From contig NZ_JAPZSC010000006.1 in NCBI RefSeq assembly GCF_027531545.1, positions 372,001 through 436,000 of the forward strand: a stretch of DNA of 64,000 nt, written 5' to 3'. A program made the translations under genes and the position numbers. This document shows positions 53,665 to 63,152 of the stretch, one piece after another (position 1 is the stretch's first letter; every line of letters starts with the position of its first letter). A model generated the notes under the pieces. It saw only the letters and a program-made list of their open reading frames with translations, did no database searches and was not told the origin of the DNA. This stretch comes from Silanimonas sp. Lineage in GTDB: Bacteria; Pseudomonadota; Gammaproteobacteria; Xanthomonadales; Xanthomonadaceae.

Positions 53665-55062
53665 ATGACGCAGAGCAAGCGCATCTACGTGCTCGACACC
53701 AACGTGCTGATGCACGACCCGACGGCGCTTTTCAAGTTCGAGGAACACGACGTGTTCCTGCCGATGATGGTTTTGGAGGAACTCGACAACAACAAGAAGG
53801 GGCAAACGGAATCGGCCCGCAATGCGCGCCAGGTCAGCCGTTTCCTCAACGAGCTGGTCGTGGCCCACGGCAACCGCGGCATCGAAGGCGGCATCAGCCT
53901 GCTCCGTCCGAAGGAGCTGCAGCTGCGGGCGGCGGAAATGCTCGGCCGGCTGCTGTTCCAGACCAAGCCGGTCGACATCAGCAAGGGCTTCGGCACCGTG
54001 CTGCCGGACAACCAGATCCTCGGCTCGATCCTGCAACTGCGGATGGAGAACCCGAGCACGCCGGTGGTGCTGGTGTCGAAGGACATCAACCTGCGCATCA
54101 AGGCGAGCATCGTCGGCGTGCAGGCCGAGGACTACGAGAACGACCGCGCGCTCGACGATTTCAACCTGCTCTACACCGGCGCAACCCAGTTGCCCGAAGA
54201 CTTCTGGAAGCGCCACGGCGACAGCCTGCGCAGCTGGACCGAGCGCGGCCGCACCTTCTACGAGATCAAGGCCGCCCCCGAGGACGGCTGGTACGCCAAC
54301 CAGTACCTCTATCTGCCGGGCGAAGACGACGTCGAACTGAAGGTGGCGAAGCTCGACGGCAACCGCGCCGTGCTGCAGATCGTCGAGGACTTCCGTTCGC
54401 CCAACCGGCAAGTCTGGGGCATCAACGCGCGCAACCGCGAGCAGAACTTCGCGCTGAACGCCCTGATGGACCCGGAGATCGACTTCGTCACCCTGCTCGG
54501 CACCGCCGGCACCGGCAAGACGCTGCTGGCGCTGGCCGCCGGCCTCGCGCAGACCATGGACGTGCAGCGCTACCGCGAGATCATCATGACGCGCGCGACG
54601 GTGAGCGTCGGCGAGGACATCGGCTTCCTGCCCGGCACCGAGGAAGAGAAGATGACGCCGTGGATGGGCGCCCTCACAGACAACCTCGAAGTGCTGACGC
54701 ACGCCGAGGACCACGGCAGCTGGGGCCGCGGCGCGACCAACGACCTGCTCGCTTCGCGCATCAAGATCCGCTCGATGAACTTCATGCGCGGCCGCACCTT
54801 CCTCAACCGCTGGGTGATCGTCGACGAGGCGCAGAACCTGACGCCGAAACAGATCAAGACCCTGATCACACGCGCCGGCCCGGGCACCAAGATCATCTGC
54901 ATGGGCAACGTCGAGCAGATCGATACGCCCTACCTCACCGAGACGACCTCCGGCCTCACCTACGCGGTGGATCGCTTCAAGAGCTGGGCGCACAGCGCGC
55001 ACGTGACTCTGCGTCGCGGCGAGCGCTCGCGCCTGGCCGACTACGCCTCCGAGGTGCTCTGA
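53665..55062 (+). CDS. PhoH family protein with N-terminal PIN domain
   Basis: A 465-residue fusion of a PIN ribonuclease domain (about residues 1-150, [16 protein letters not shown], with acidic site residues, and [14 protein letters not shown]) to a PhoH-type helicase ATPase domain. Walker A GTAGTGKT is at about residue 280, and [19 protein letters not shown] and [16 protein letters not shown] follow. Related PhoH2 proteins unwind and cut RNA. The name does not imply phosphate control. Its stop is directly followed by the thiD GTG. Confidence 0.92.
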   Translation: MTQSKRIYVLDTNVLMHDPTALFKFEEHDVFLPMMVLEELDNNKKGQTESARNARQVSRFLNELVVAHGNRGIEGGISLLRPKELQLRAAEMLGRLLFQTKPVDISKGFGTVLPDNQILGSILQLRMENPSTPVVLVSKDINLRIKASIVGVQAEDYENDRALDDFNLLYTGATQLPEDFWKRHGDSLRSWTERGRTFYEIKAAPEDGWYANQYLYLPGEDDVELKVAKLDGNRAVLQIVEDFRSPNRQVWGINARNREQNFALNALMDPEIDFVTLLGTAGTGKTLLALAAGLAQTMDVQRYREIIMTRATVSVGEDIGFLPGTEEEKMTPWMGALTDNLEVLTHAEDHGSWGRGATNDLLASRIKIRSMNFMRGRTFLNRWVIVDEAQNLTPKQIKTLITRAGPGTKIICMGNVEQIDTPYLTETTSGLTYAVDRFKSWAHSAHVTLRRGERSRLADYASEVL

Positions 55063-55866
55063 GTGCACGAACGCGTCATCTCGGCCCTGACCATCGCCGG
55101 CTCGGACAGCGGCGGTGGCGCGGGCATCCAGGCCGACCTCAAGACCTTCGCCGCGCACGGCGTGCACGGGCTTTCCGCGCTCGCCGCGCTGACCGCCCAG
55201 CACAGCCGCGGCGTCACCGCCGTGCATGCGCCGGATGTCGGCTTCCTACGGGCGCAGATCGACGCCTGCTTCGAGGACTTCGACGTGCGCGCGGTGAAGC
55301 TCGGCATGCTCGCCACGGCCGACATCATCCACGCCGTGGCCGATGCGCTCTTGCATTGGAAGCCAACGGCGCTCGTGGTGGACCCGGTGATGGTGGCGAC
55401 CAGCGGCGCCAAGCTGCTGGCCGACGACGCGCTCGACGCGCTGCGCACGCGCCTGCTGCCGATGGCTTCGGTGCTCACCCCCAACCTGCCGGAAGCCGAG
55501 CTGCTGCTCGGGCGCCCGATCGCCCCCGGTGCGGATGCCGATGCGGCGCTCGTCGAACTGCTCGACCTCGGCGCCGACGGCGTGCTGCTGAAAGGCGGAC
55601 ATCTCGCCGAGGCCGAAGTGGTCGACCGTTTCGGCAGCGGCGTGCTGCGCGCGAGCTTCCGAAGCCGTCGCCTGCCGCTGGAGGGCCATGGGACGGGCTG
55701 CACGCTGGCCTCTGCCATCGCCGCGAACCTCGCCCTCGGCGAGACGGCGCCGCAGGCCTGCCGCCTCGGCACGGAGTACATCGCCGGCGCGTTGGCGGCG
55801 GGGTACCGCCCCGGTCTCGGCGACGTCGTCGTGCTCGACCACTTCTGGCGCTTCCGCGAACGATGA
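55063..55866 (+). CDS. thiD: Hydroxymethylpyrimidine/phosphomethylpyrimidine kinase
   Basis: Phosphorylates the thiamine pyrimidine precursor twice. The 267-residue ribokinase-like protein has [62 protein letters not shown], and the anion-hole/base motif [15 protein letters not shown]. It starts at GTG 55063, directly after the phoH stop, and its TGA overlaps the next ATG. No other thi gene is in the window. Confidence 0.95.
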   Translation: MHERVISALTIAGSDSGGGAGIQADLKTFAAHGVHGLSALAALTAQHSRGVTAVHAPDVGFLRAQIDACFEDFDVRAVKLGMLATADIIHAVADALLHWKPTALVVDPVMVATSGAKLLADDALDALRTRLLPMASVLTPNLPEAELLLGRPIAPGADADAALVELLDLGADGVLLKGGHLAEAEVVDRFGSGVLRASFRSRRLPLEGHGTGCTLASAIAANLALGETAPQACRLGTEYIAGALAAGYRPGLGDVVVLDHFWRFRER

Positions 55867-56531
55867 TCGACCAGCTGCCGCGCTGGGTCTGGGTGGCCGG
55901 TGGCGCCCTGAGCTTCGCGGCGGGGCTGATGAACGCGGTCGGTCTGCTGGCCTTCGGTGCGGAGGCCGTGACCCATCTCACCGGCACGACGACGCTGATC
56001 GCCGGCCATCTCGGCTTCGGTCGTTGGGACAGCGCGCTCCACCTGTTGGGCATCCTCGGCGCCTTCTGCCTCGGCGCGGTCTTCAGCGGTTGGCTGATCC
56101 GCGACGAGCACCTCCGGCTGGGACGCCGCTACACCGTGGCGCTGGGGATCGAAGCGCTGCTCGTGCTCGCCGCCACGCAGGCCTTCTTCTGGCGCGAACC
56201 AGCGGCCTACTACCTGCTGGCCAGCGCCGTGGGCTTGCAGAACGCGATGGCCACCACCTTCAGCGGCGCGGTGATGCGCACCTCGCACCTGAGCGGCATG
56301 TTCACCGACCTCGCCATCTACCTTGGCCACGCCCTGCGGGGCCTGCCGGTGGCGAAGAAGCGCATCGCCGTCTGCCTGCTGGTGATCGGCGGGTTCTCCA
56401 GCGGGGCGCTAGTTGGCGCTTGGGGCATGCGCTCGATCGGGCCGGCCGTGCTGCTCGTGGCCGCGGCGATCGCCACGGGCCTCGCCATCGCCCATGCCTT
56501 GCGCCCGGCATCGCGCGCGGGCAAGGTTTGA
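55863..56531 (+). CDS. DUF1275 (YoaK-like) membrane protein
   Basis: A 222-residue protein with six predicted membrane helices. DUF1275 features are [14 protein letters not shown] and [15 protein letters not shown] near the N-terminus, [20 protein letters not shown] and [17 protein letters not shown] in the middle, and a C-terminal helix. Function is unknown. ATG 55863 overlaps the thiD stop by 4 nt. Confidence 0.88.
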   Translation: MIDQLPRWVWVAGGALSFAAGLMNAVGLLAFGAEAVTHLTGTTTLIAGHLGFGRWDSALHLLGILGAFCLGAVFSGWLIRDEHLRLGRRYTVALGIEALLVLAATQAFFWREPAAYYLLASAVGLQNAMATTFSGAVMRTSHLSGMFTDLAIYLGHALRGLPVAKKRIAVCLLVIGGFSSGALVGAWGMRSIGPAVLLVAAAIATGLAIAHALRPASRAGKV

Positions 56532-56560
56532 CCGGGATTTCCCCCGGCAAGGAGCAACAC

Positions 56561-57319
56561 ATGCGCAGCGGCAACCCTGTTCTCGGCGAGAACACTTTCC
56601 TCGACGTCGGCTCGGGCCGCGTCGTCACCCGCGATGGCCAGACGATGACGATCGGAGGCACGGTCAACAAGACCGCCCTGCTGCTCGCCATGGTGCTGAT
56701 CACCGCGACCTACACCTGGAACCTCTACAGCGGCACGGAGAGCTTGCCTGGCCTGATGCCCTACGTCTGGGGCGGCGCCATCGGCGGCTTCGTGCTGGCC
56801 TTGGTCACCGTGTTCAAGAAGGAATGGGCGCCCGTCACCGCACCGCTGTATGCGCTGGTCGAAGGCCTGTTCCTCGGCGCGGTCTCGGCGATGTTCGAAG
56901 CGCAGTTCCCGGGCATCGTGATGCAGGCCGTCGGCCTCACCTTCGGCACCCTCGCGTCGCTGCTGCTCGCCTACAAGTCCGGCCTGATCCGCGCCACCGA
57001 GAACTTCAAGCTCGGCGTCGTCGCCGCCACCGGTGGCATCGCCCTGCTCTACCTCGTCAACATCGGCATGCGCCTGATGGGCTTCGAAGGGATGGGCTTC
57101 ATCCATGACAGCGGCTGGCTGGGCATCGGCTTCTCGGCCTTCGTGGTCGTGATCGCCGCGCTGAACCTCGTGCTCGACTTCGACTTCATCGAAAGTGGCG
57201 TCGAGGCCGGCGCGCCGAAGTCGATGGAGTGGTACGGCGCCTTCGGCCTGATGGTCACGCTGATCTGGCTGTACCTCGAGATCCTGCGCCTCCTCTCGAA
57301 GCTGCGCGGCGACGATTGA
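56561..57319 (+). CDS. Bax inhibitor-1/YccA-type membrane protein
   Basis: A 252-residue protein with seven hydrophobic helices, matching the bacterial Bax-inhibitor-like family that has an extended N-terminus (NPVLGENTF near residue 5). Conserved elements are FKKEWAPVTAPLYALVEGLFLG and LNLVLDFDFIESGVEAGAPK near the C-terminus, where the Asp cluster is expected. Some relatives act as pH-gated calcium leak channels or FtsH modulators. ATG 56561 has a perfect AAGGAG 6 nt upstream (56549-56554). Confidence 0.88.
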   Translation: MRSGNPVLGENTFLDVGSGRVVTRDGQTMTIGGTVNKTALLLAMVLITATYTWNLYSGTESLPGLMPYVWGGAIGGFVLALVTVFKKEWAPVTAPLYALVEGLFLGAVSAMFEAQFPGIVMQAVGLTFGTLASLLLAYKSGLIRATENFKLGVVAATGGIALLYLVNIGMRLMGFEGMGFIHDSGWLGIGFSAFVVVIAALNLVLDFDFIESGVEAGAPKSMEWYGAFGLMVTLIWLYLEILRLLSKLRGDD

Positions 57320-57330
57320 TCCCACCGCGA

Positions 57331-57393
57331 CGGCCCCTCGGGGCCGCCCCCTCGCGGAAACGGAAAGGGCGCCTCGCGGCGCCCTTTCCCTTT
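57331..57393. terminator. Bidirectional terminator between the Bax-inhibitor-like gene and icd
   Basis: Two hairpins lie in the 92-bp gap. The main one has a 12-bp perfect stem (57362-57373 and 57378-57389) with loop TCGC, is T-rich on its plus-strand side (CTTTGCC) and has an A-rich left arm, so it can end transcripts from both sides. A second, CGGCCCC-TC-GGGGCCG (57331-57346), has no T tract. Confidence 0.75.
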
Positions 57394-57411
57394 GCCGCTT
57401 CGACGCCGCGA

Positions 57412-58422
57412 TCAGCCGGTAACGCGCGCCGCGACGGCCTTGGCAAAGCTCTGCGTCGTGCCCGTGCCGCCGACGTCCGGCGTCACGCCGTCCTTCGCGG
57501 TGAGCGTGTCGCGGATGGCCTGGCGCAGGCGGTTGGCATGGTCGACGTGGCCGAGATGGTCGAGCATCTGGCCGGCGGCCAGCAGCAGCGCGCAGGGATT
57601 GGCGATGTTCTTGCCGGCGATGTCCGGGGCCGAACCGTGCACGGCCTCGAAGATGGCCGCGTGCTCGCCGATGTTCGCCCCCGGGGCGAGGCCGAGGCCA
57701 CCCACCAGGCCGGCGCACAGGTCGGAGACGATGTCGCCGAACAGGTTCGTCGTCACGATGACGTCGAACTGCTCCGGCTTCATCACCAGCTGCATGCAGG
57801 TGTTGTCCACGATCATCTCGTTGCACTGGATGTCGGGGTACTGCTGCGCGACTTCGCGGGCGACCTTGAGGAACAGGCCCGAGGTGGACTTCAGGATGTT
57901 CGCCTTATGCACCACCGTGACCTTCTTGCGGCCGACGCGGCGCGCTAGGTCGAAGGCGTAGCGGACGATGCGCTCCGAGCCCTTGCGGGTGACCTTCTGC
58001 GTGAGCAGCGCGGTCTCGCCGTCCGGCGACACCGACTGGCCCTCGCCGATGTAGGCGCCCTCGGTGTTCTCGCGCACCGTGATGATGTCGATGTTCTCGT
58101 AGCGCGCCTTGGTGCCCGGGAAGCTGATCGCCGGACGCACGTTGGCGTACAGGTCGAAGGTCTTGCGCAGCGCGACGTTGATCGAGGTGAAGCCCTCGCC
58201 GACCGGCGTGGTCAACGGGCTCTTGAAGGCGATGCGGTGCTTGCGGATCGCGTCCAGGGTGGCAGCGGGCAACAGCTCGCCGGTCTTCTCCATCGCCGAC
58301 ATGCCGGCTTCGACGAACTCGTACTGCAGCCCGAGGTTCATCGCGTCCAGCACGCCCAGCGAGGCATCCATGATTTCGGGACCGATGCCGTCCCCGCGGA
58401 TCACCGCAATCGTCTGAGACAT
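57412..58422 (-). CDS. icd: Isocitrate dehydrogenase (NAD-type, IMDH/IDH family)
   Basis: Oxidises isocitrate to 2-oxoglutarate. The 336-residue protein has AVIRGDGIGPEIM, FTSINVALRKTFDLYANVRP (substrate-binding Ser/Asn/Arg), RENTEGAYIGEG, and NLFGDIVSDLCAGLVGGLG (metal-binding Asp). At the coenzyme site it reads GSAPDIAGKNIANP, so Asp-Ile stands where NADP enzymes have Lys-Tyr; this predicts NAD use. An isopropylmalate or homoisocitrate role is less likely from NVALRK. A CATAAT -10 candidate and AAAGGAAAAG ribosome site precede ATG 58422. Confidence 0.9.
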   Translation of the reverse strand: MSQTIAVIRGDGIGPEIMDASLGVLDAMNLGLQYEFVEAGMSAMEKTGELLPAATLDAIRKHRIAFKSPLTTPVGEGFTSINVALRKTFDLYANVRPAISFPGTKARYENIDIITVRENTEGAYIGEGQSVSPDGETALLTQKVTRKGSERIVRYAFDLARRVGRKKVTVVHKANILKSTSGLFLKVAREVAQQYPDIQCNEMIVDNTCMQLVMKPEQFDVIVTTNLFGDIVSDLCAGLVGGLGLAPGANIGEHAAIFEAVHGSAPDIAGKNIANPCALLLAAGQMLDHLGHVDHANRLRQAIRDTLTAKDGVTPDVGGTGTTQSFAKAVAARVTG

Positions 58423-58524
58423 GTCTTTTCCTTTTCTCGCCCGATCCAGTGCGGGCAGCGCGCGGATTATGCCGCAGCGGCGCCGGGCCGGCTTCTGACG
58501 GCGGTCAAGGAACCGGGAGTTGGT

Positions 58525-58908
58525 TCAGCCGTGGGCCGCGTCGTGGGCGCCGGGTGCCTCGGCGGCGCCGGCCTCGAGCTGGTCGAGGAAATCGACGGCA
58601 CGGCGCAGATGCGGGATGACGATCGAGCCGCCGACGACCAGGCCGACCGAGAACACCTCGAAGAACTCCTCGCGGGTGACGCCGGCCTGCTGGCACTGGG
58701 CGACGTGGTAGGCGATGCAGTCGTCGCAGCGCAGCACCATCGAGGCCACGAGGCCGAGCATTTCCTTGGTCTTGAGGTCGAGCGCGCCGGGCTTGTAGGT
58801 CTGCGTGTCGAGCGCGAAGAAGCGGCGCACGACCTGGTTGTCCTCGGCGAGGATGCGCTCGTTCATGCGCTTGCGGAAGGCGGTGAATTCGGCGACGCGG
58901 TCACTCAC
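58525..58908 (-). CDS. Carboxymuconolactone decarboxylase (AhpD-like) family protein
   Basis: A 127-residue AhpD-fold protein. LDLKTKEMLGLVASMVLRCDDCIAYHV carries the CxxC pair and nearby His of peroxidase-type members, which suggests a thiol redox role rather than decarboxylation. It starts at GTG 58908 and overlaps the glutaredoxin stop by 4 nt, so the two are probably coupled. The C-terminal tail is Ala/His-rich. Confidence 0.87.
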   Translation of the reverse strand: MSDRVAEFTAFRKRMNERILAEDNQVVRRFFALDTQTYKPGALDLKTKEMLGLVASMVLRCDDCIAYHVAQCQQAGVTREEFFEVFSVGLVVGGSIVIPHLRRAVDFLDQLEAGAAEAPGAHDAAHG

Positions 58909-59171
58909 GGGGCGGACTCCAGAAGGGGCGCCAGGCCACCGGCGCGGTCGAGGGCCACCATGTCGTCGAAACCGCCGACGTGGGTGCCGTTGATGAAGAT
59001 CTGCGGCACCGAGGTGCGCCTGGCCCGCTCGAGCATCTCGGTGCGCGCCACCGGATCGAGGTCGACGCGCACCTCGCGCCACTCGACGCCGCGCTGCTTC
59101 AGGAAGTTCTTGGCGGCGAAGCAATAGGGGCAGATCGCGGACGAATACATCACGACCTCGGCGCGGGACAT
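58905..59171 (-). CDS. grxC: Glutaredoxin (Grx3/GrxC type)
   Basis: An 88-residue dithiol glutaredoxin. The active site CPYC is at residues 14-17 (SSAICPYCFAAKNFL), and TSVPQIFINGTHVGGFDDM is the glutathione-binding region with the cis-Pro. It should reduce protein disulfides and glutathione mixed disulfides in the cytoplasm. ATG 59171 fits the family start. Its stop overlaps the AhpD-like gene by 4 nt. Confidence 0.93.
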   Translation of the reverse strand: MSRAEVVMYSSAICPYCFAAKNFLKQRGVEWREVRVDLDPVARTEMLERARRTSVPQIFINGTHVGGFDDMVALDRAGGLAPLLESAP

Positions 59172-59300
59172 CTCGGCGGCTCCAACTCGGTGCGGGAAGC
59201 ACGGAACTATGCGGCCGGTCGGCGGTCTTTTCCAGCGCGACGGTGCCCCGCTTAACGGCGGGTTCACCAGCCCCCGCCCCCCTTTCGGCATGCTCCGACG

Positions 59301-60896
59301 ATGCGCATCACGCCCCTGCTCGCCCTCCCCGCCGCCCTCGCCCTCGCGCTGTTCCCGGGCCCTGCCGCCGACGCGCAGTCCCGGCCGGAGGCGCTTCCGC
59401 AGATGGGCTCGTCCGCCGCCAGCCTGATCACGCCGGCCGACGAAGCGCGCTACGGCGCGATGCTGATGCGCGAGCTGCGCCGGCAGGACCTGCTCGTCGC
59501 CGACCCGCTCGTCGAAGGCTGGCTGCAGGGACTCGGGTTTCGCGTGGCGGCCTCGAGCGGCGAACCCGACCACGGCTACACCTTCTTCATGATGCGCGAC
59601 CGCCGCATCAACGCCTTCGCCACCCTCGGCGGTCTGATTGGCATGAATGCCGGCCTCGTGCTCACGGCAGAGCGCGAGGACGAAGTGGCGGGCGTACTCG
59701 CCCATGAGGTCGCGCACGTGACGCAGAGGCACGTGCTGCGCTCCGCCGAGAAATCCCAGCAGATGCAGCTGCCGACCATGCTCGCGATGATCGGCGCGCT
59801 GGCGGCGGCGTCGCAGAGCAACTCGCGTTCCGCCGACGATGCGGTGCAGGCCGCGGTGGTCGGCGCGCAAGCGCTGATGGCTCAGATGCAGATCAACTAC
59901 ACGCGCAGCAACGAATCGGAAGCCGACCGCATCGGCATCGAGACGCTGTCGCGCGCCGGCTTCGACCCGCTGGGCATCGCCGATTTCTTCGGTCGGATGG
60001 AGCGTGCCTCGCGAGGCAATACAGGCGGCTGGCAGGCCCCGGAGTACCTGCGCACCCATCCGGTGACGACCACGCGCATCGCCGAGGCGCGTGACCGCGC
60101 CGCGGCCATGGCCAAGCAGGCCCCCTGGCGGGACGCCGCCGTCCGTGACGAAGGCCACCTGCTATTGCCGGCCGCCCTGCGCCCCTTGCCAAGTGCGGCG
60201 AACGCGCGGCCCAGCGAGTTCCATTGGGCCCGTGAGCGCCTGCGCGTGCTGACGGCCCCTACTGCGCGCGATGCCGTCGCCGAGTACGAGACGAATCCCG
60301 CCACCGCGCCCCGCCCCGAGGTCGCTTACGGCCACGCCCTGGCGATGCTTCGCGCAGGCCAGGCGAACGACGCCGTCGCCCGCCTCGAGCGGCTGTTGGC
60401 CGTCGACCCGACCAACCTGTGGTTGCGGCTCGCCACGGCGGAGGCCCTGCACAAGGCGGGCCGACCGGTCGAGGCCACCCGCCACTACGAGGGACTGGTG
60501 GCGGATAATCCGCAGCATCGGGCGATCACCCTCAGCTACGCCGAGACCCTGAACGAGCGCGGGGATGCCGGCTCCGGCCGACGCGCGCAGGCCCTGCTTC
60601 GCCCGCTCCTGGCCGCCGCCAGCGGCGACCTGCTGCTGCAGCGCAGCTTCGCCCGGGCCAGTGAGCTCGCCGGCGACGCCAACCGCGCCGTCGAGGCGCA
60701 CGCCGAGGCCGCATTCCTCGCGGGCCGCGCGGAGGACGCCCTCAAGCAGCTCGACAGCCTCAAGCAGCGCGACGACGTCGACTACGTGCAGCGCGCCCGC
60801 GTCGAGGCCCGGATGGCCGAGATCATGCCGGTGGTGCTGGAGATGCGCCGGGCGGGACTGCGGCCCGAGGACCAGGGGCGCGAACGCCGTTCCTGA
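59301..60896 (+). CDS. M48 family periplasmic metalloprotease with TPR domain (BepA/YfgC-like)
   Basis: A 531-residue secreted zinc protease. It has a signal peptide ending PAADAQ (about residue 25), the zinc motif HEVAH at 135-139 in LAHEVAHVTQRHVLRSAEKSQ, a downstream zinc Glu in SNESEADRIGIETLSRAGFDP, and C-terminal TPR-like helices (residues about 320-510). This is the BepA layout; BepA degrades stalled outer-membrane proteins such as LptD. It starts at ATG 59301 and is divergent from the glutaredoxin gene. Confidence 0.9.
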   Translation: MRITPLLALPAALALALFPGPAADAQSRPEALPQMGSSAASLITPADEARYGAMLMRELRRQDLLVADPLVEGWLQGLGFRVAASSGEPDHGYTFFMMRDRRINAFATLGGLIGMNAGLVLTAEREDEVAGVLAHEVAHVTQRHVLRSAEKSQQMQLPTMLAMIGALAAASQSNSRSADDAVQAAVVGAQALMAQMQINYTRSNESEADRIGIETLSRAGFDPLGIADFFGRMERASRGNTGGWQAPEYLRTHPVTTTRIAEARDRAAAMAKQAPWRDAAVRDEGHLLLPAALRPLPSAANARPSEFHWARERLRVLTAPTARDAVAEYETNPATAPRPEVAYGHALAMLRAGQANDAVARLERLLAVDPTNLWLRLATAEALHKAGRPVEATRHYEGLVADNPQHRAITLSYAETLNERGDAGSGRRAQALLRPLLAAASGDLLLQRSFARASELAGDANRAVEAHAEAAFLAGRAEDALKQLDSLKQRDDVDYVQRARVEARMAEIMPVVLEMRRAGLRPEDQGRERRS

Positions 60897-60976
60897 GCCA
60901 TGGCAGCCCCTTTCGCCCCGCACGGGGGGGGAAGGGCTCGACAAGCCGCGTCAGCGCTGTGACGATTCCCTTTCAG

Positions 60977-61008
60977 TCGTCATGGTCGCGTCACAAAAGT
61001 TTTATCTA
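60977..61008 (+). promoter_or_regulatory. Candidate Pho box and -10 upstream of phoB
   Basis: TCGTCAT (60977-60983) and GCGTCAC (60988-60994) are separated by 4 nt, the spacing of the Pho box direct repeat (consensus CTGTCAT with 4-nt gap). Each matches 5 of 7. TATCTA at 61003-61008 lies 8 nt downstream and can serve as the -10, about 32 bp before phoB. This would give autoregulation by PhoB. Confidence 0.55.
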
Positions 61009-61040
61009 CTGGCGCCCTGACCCCATGGCCTGGACATCCC

Positions 61041-61730
61041 GTGCAGAAGCGCATCCTCATCGTCGACGACGAGCCCGCCATCCGTGACATGGTGGCCTTC
61101 GCCCTCCGCAAGGGCGAGTACGAGCCGGTGCATGCCGGTGACGCCCGCGAGGCGCAGACCGCCATCGTCGAGCGCGTGCCCGACCTGATCCTGCTGGACT
61201 GGATGCTGCCGGGCACCTCGGGCCTCGACCTCGCCCGCCGCTGGCGCAAGGACGAGCTCACCCGCGACGTGCCGATCATCATGCTGACGGCGCGCGGCGA
61301 GGAGAACGACCGCGTCTCGGGCCTCGAATCCGGCGTTGACGATTACGTGGTGAAGCCGTTCTCGGCCCGCGAGCTCCTCGCGCGGATCAAGGCCGTCATG
61401 CGCCGCTCGCGCGAGGACGAAGCCGACGGCAGCGTGCAGATCGGCCGCCTGCGCATCGACGGCGCGGCGCACCGCGTGTACGCCAGCGACGAATCCATCC
61501 ACGTCGGCCCGACGGAATACCGGCTTCTGCACTTCTTCATGACCCACGCCGACCGCGTCTACACCCGCGCCCAGCTCCTGGACCATGTGTGGGGCGGCAA
61601 CGTGTACGTCGAAGAGCGCACCGTCGACGTGCACATCCGCCGACTCCGCAAGGCGCTCGAGCCGCAGCAGCTCGACGGCATGGTCCAGACCGTCCGTGGC
61701 AGCGGCTACCGGTTCTCGGAAACCCCATGA
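61041..61730 (+). CDS. phoB: Phosphate regulon response regulator PhoB
   Basis: A 229-residue OmpR-family regulator. The receiver domain has Asp-Asp near residue 10 (ILIVDDEPA), the phosphorylated Asp53 (ILLDWMLPG), and Lys in DYVVKPFSARELLARIKAVMRR, typical of PhoB. The C-terminal winged helix has VGPTEYRLLHFFMTHADRVYTR and VDVHIRRLRKAL. It starts at GTG 61041 and is followed 16 bp later by phoR. Confidence 0.95.
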   Translation: MQKRILIVDDEPAIRDMVAFALRKGEYEPVHAGDAREAQTAIVERVPDLILLDWMLPGTSGLDLARRWRKDELTRDVPIIMLTARGEENDRVSGLESGVDDYVVKPFSARELLARIKAVMRRSREDEADGSVQIGRLRIDGAAHRVYASDESIHVGPTEYRLLHFFMTHADRVYTRAQLLDHVWGGNVYVEERTVDVHIRRLRKALEPQQLDGMVQTVRGSGYRFSETP

Positions 61731-61746
61731 CGGACGCGCGCGCAGC

Positions 61747-63075
61747 ATGACCGTCGGGGCCCTGCTGCGTCGTGCTTGGCGCGCGTCGGTCGCCCGCCTC
61801 GTGGCGATCGTCGCGGCCGCGGCCCTGCTGGGTTGGTGGCTGGACGCCTTCTGGCCCCCGGTCGCGCTGTCCGCCTTCGCCATCCTCGGCTGGCATTACT
61901 GGCGCCTGCACCGCCTGCTCGCCCGCCTCTACCAACGCCGCCGCCTGCGCGACATCGATGGCCGCGGCCTCTGGGACGACCTCGAAATGCTCCTCCACCG
62001 CCGCCAGAACGAAGGCCGCGCCCGCACGAAGCGATTGCTGGGCCTGGTGCGCGGCTACCGGCGCGCCGCCACGCTCATGCCGGATGCGGTGCTGCTCGTC
62101 GACCGCGACAGCGGCCGCATCGACTGGTGCAACCGGCAGGCTCGGGAGCTTCTGGGCCTCGGCCCGCAGGGCAACGAGGGCACCGTGGGTGCGGTGTTCC
62201 CCGATGCGAAGGTCCGGGCATGGCTCGATGTCGGGCAGACCGATGAACCCTTGCTCGACCAGGCCTCGCCGCTCGACGCGAACGTCCGTCTCAGCCTGCG
62301 CCTGCTGCCCTACTCCCCCACGCAATGGCTGCTGGTGGTGCGCGATGTCACCAAGCTGCTGCGGCTGGAACAGCTGCGCCGCGATTTCGTCGCCAATGTC
62401 TCGCATGAGCTGCGCACGCCGCTGACGGTGGTGCACGGCTACCTCGACATCCTCGATGCCGACGATTACCCCGAGCTCGGCCCGATGCTCGACGAGATGC
62501 GCAAGCAGTCCGCGCGCATGTCGCAGCTGGTCGAAGACCTCCTGACGCTCTCGAGGCTGGAGGCCCAGGAGGCCCTGGCCCACCGCGAGGTGGTCGCCAT
62601 GGCGCCGCTGCTGCTGACGCTGAAGCGCGAAGCCCAGGCGATCTCCGCGGGCCGGCACCACATCCACGTCGAGGACAGCGCGAACATCGACCTGCTCGGA
62701 TCGACGCGGGAGCTGCACAGCGCCTTCTCGAACCTCGTGTCGAACGCCGTCCGCTACACCCCGGTCGACGGCCGGATCGACGTCCGCTTCGAGCGCAGCG
62801 CCGACGGCGGCGTCGTGCTGGCGGTGCAGGACAGTGGCTACGGCATCCCGGCGCAGCACCTGCCGCGCCTGACCGAACGTTTCTACCGCGTTTCCACCAG
62901 CCGGGCGCGCGAAACCGGCGGCACCGGACTCGGCCTGTCCATCGTCAAGCACGTGCTGAACCTCCACCAGGGCCGCCTCGACATCCGCAGCGAGGTGGGC
63001 AAGGGCAGCGTATTCGCCTGCGTGTTCGGGCCGGAAGCCGTGGTCGAGCGCGCGCGCGGCAGCGACGACGCCTGA
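61747..63075 (+). CDS. phoR: Phosphate regulon sensor kinase PhoR
   Basis: A 442-residue histidine kinase. It has an N-terminal pair of membrane helices (about 15-55), a cytoplasmic PAS domain (about 95-200, ATLMPDAVLLVDRDSGRIDWCN), the dimerisation/His domain with His220 in NVSHELRTPLTVVHGYL, and the ATPase domain (SNLVSNAVRYTP, VQDSGYGIPAQHL, GTGLGLSIVKHVLNLHQG). No large periplasmic sensor is present, as in E. coli PhoR. ATG 61747 follows phoB by 16 bp. Confidence 0.94.
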   Translation: MTVGALLRRAWRASVARLVAIVAAAALLGWWLDAFWPPVALSAFAILGWHYWRLHRLLARLYQRRRLRDIDGRGLWDDLEMLLHRRQNEGRARTKRLLGLVRGYRRAATLMPDAVLLVDRDSGRIDWCNRQARELLGLGPQGNEGTVGAVFPDAKVRAWLDVGQTDEPLLDQASPLDANVRLSLRLLPYSPTQWLLVVRDVTKLLRLEQLRRDFVANVSHELRTPLTVVHGYLDILDADDYPELGPMLDEMRKQSARMSQLVEDLLTLSRLEAQEALAHREVVAMAPLLLTLKREAQAISAGRHHIHVEDSANIDLLGSTRELHSAFSNLVSNAVRYTPVDGRIDVRFERSADGGVVLAVQDSGYGIPAQHLPRLTERFYRVSTSRARETGGTGLGLSIVKHVLNLHQGRLDIRSEVGKGSVFACVFGPEAVVERARGSDDA

Positions 63076-63152
63076 GCCTGCCGCGCGCCACGGCTTGCCA
63101 GCCGCGGCTGCGTCGTTTCCAATCCAGAGTCCGGTTCACGCAAGGCCGCCCC

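Noticed and set aside
53613-56531. A 972-codon frame ending in the DUF1275 protein
   Set aside because: Only the last 222 residues look like a protein; the rest is a shadow of phoH and thiD. The ATG overlapping the thiD stop is the real start.
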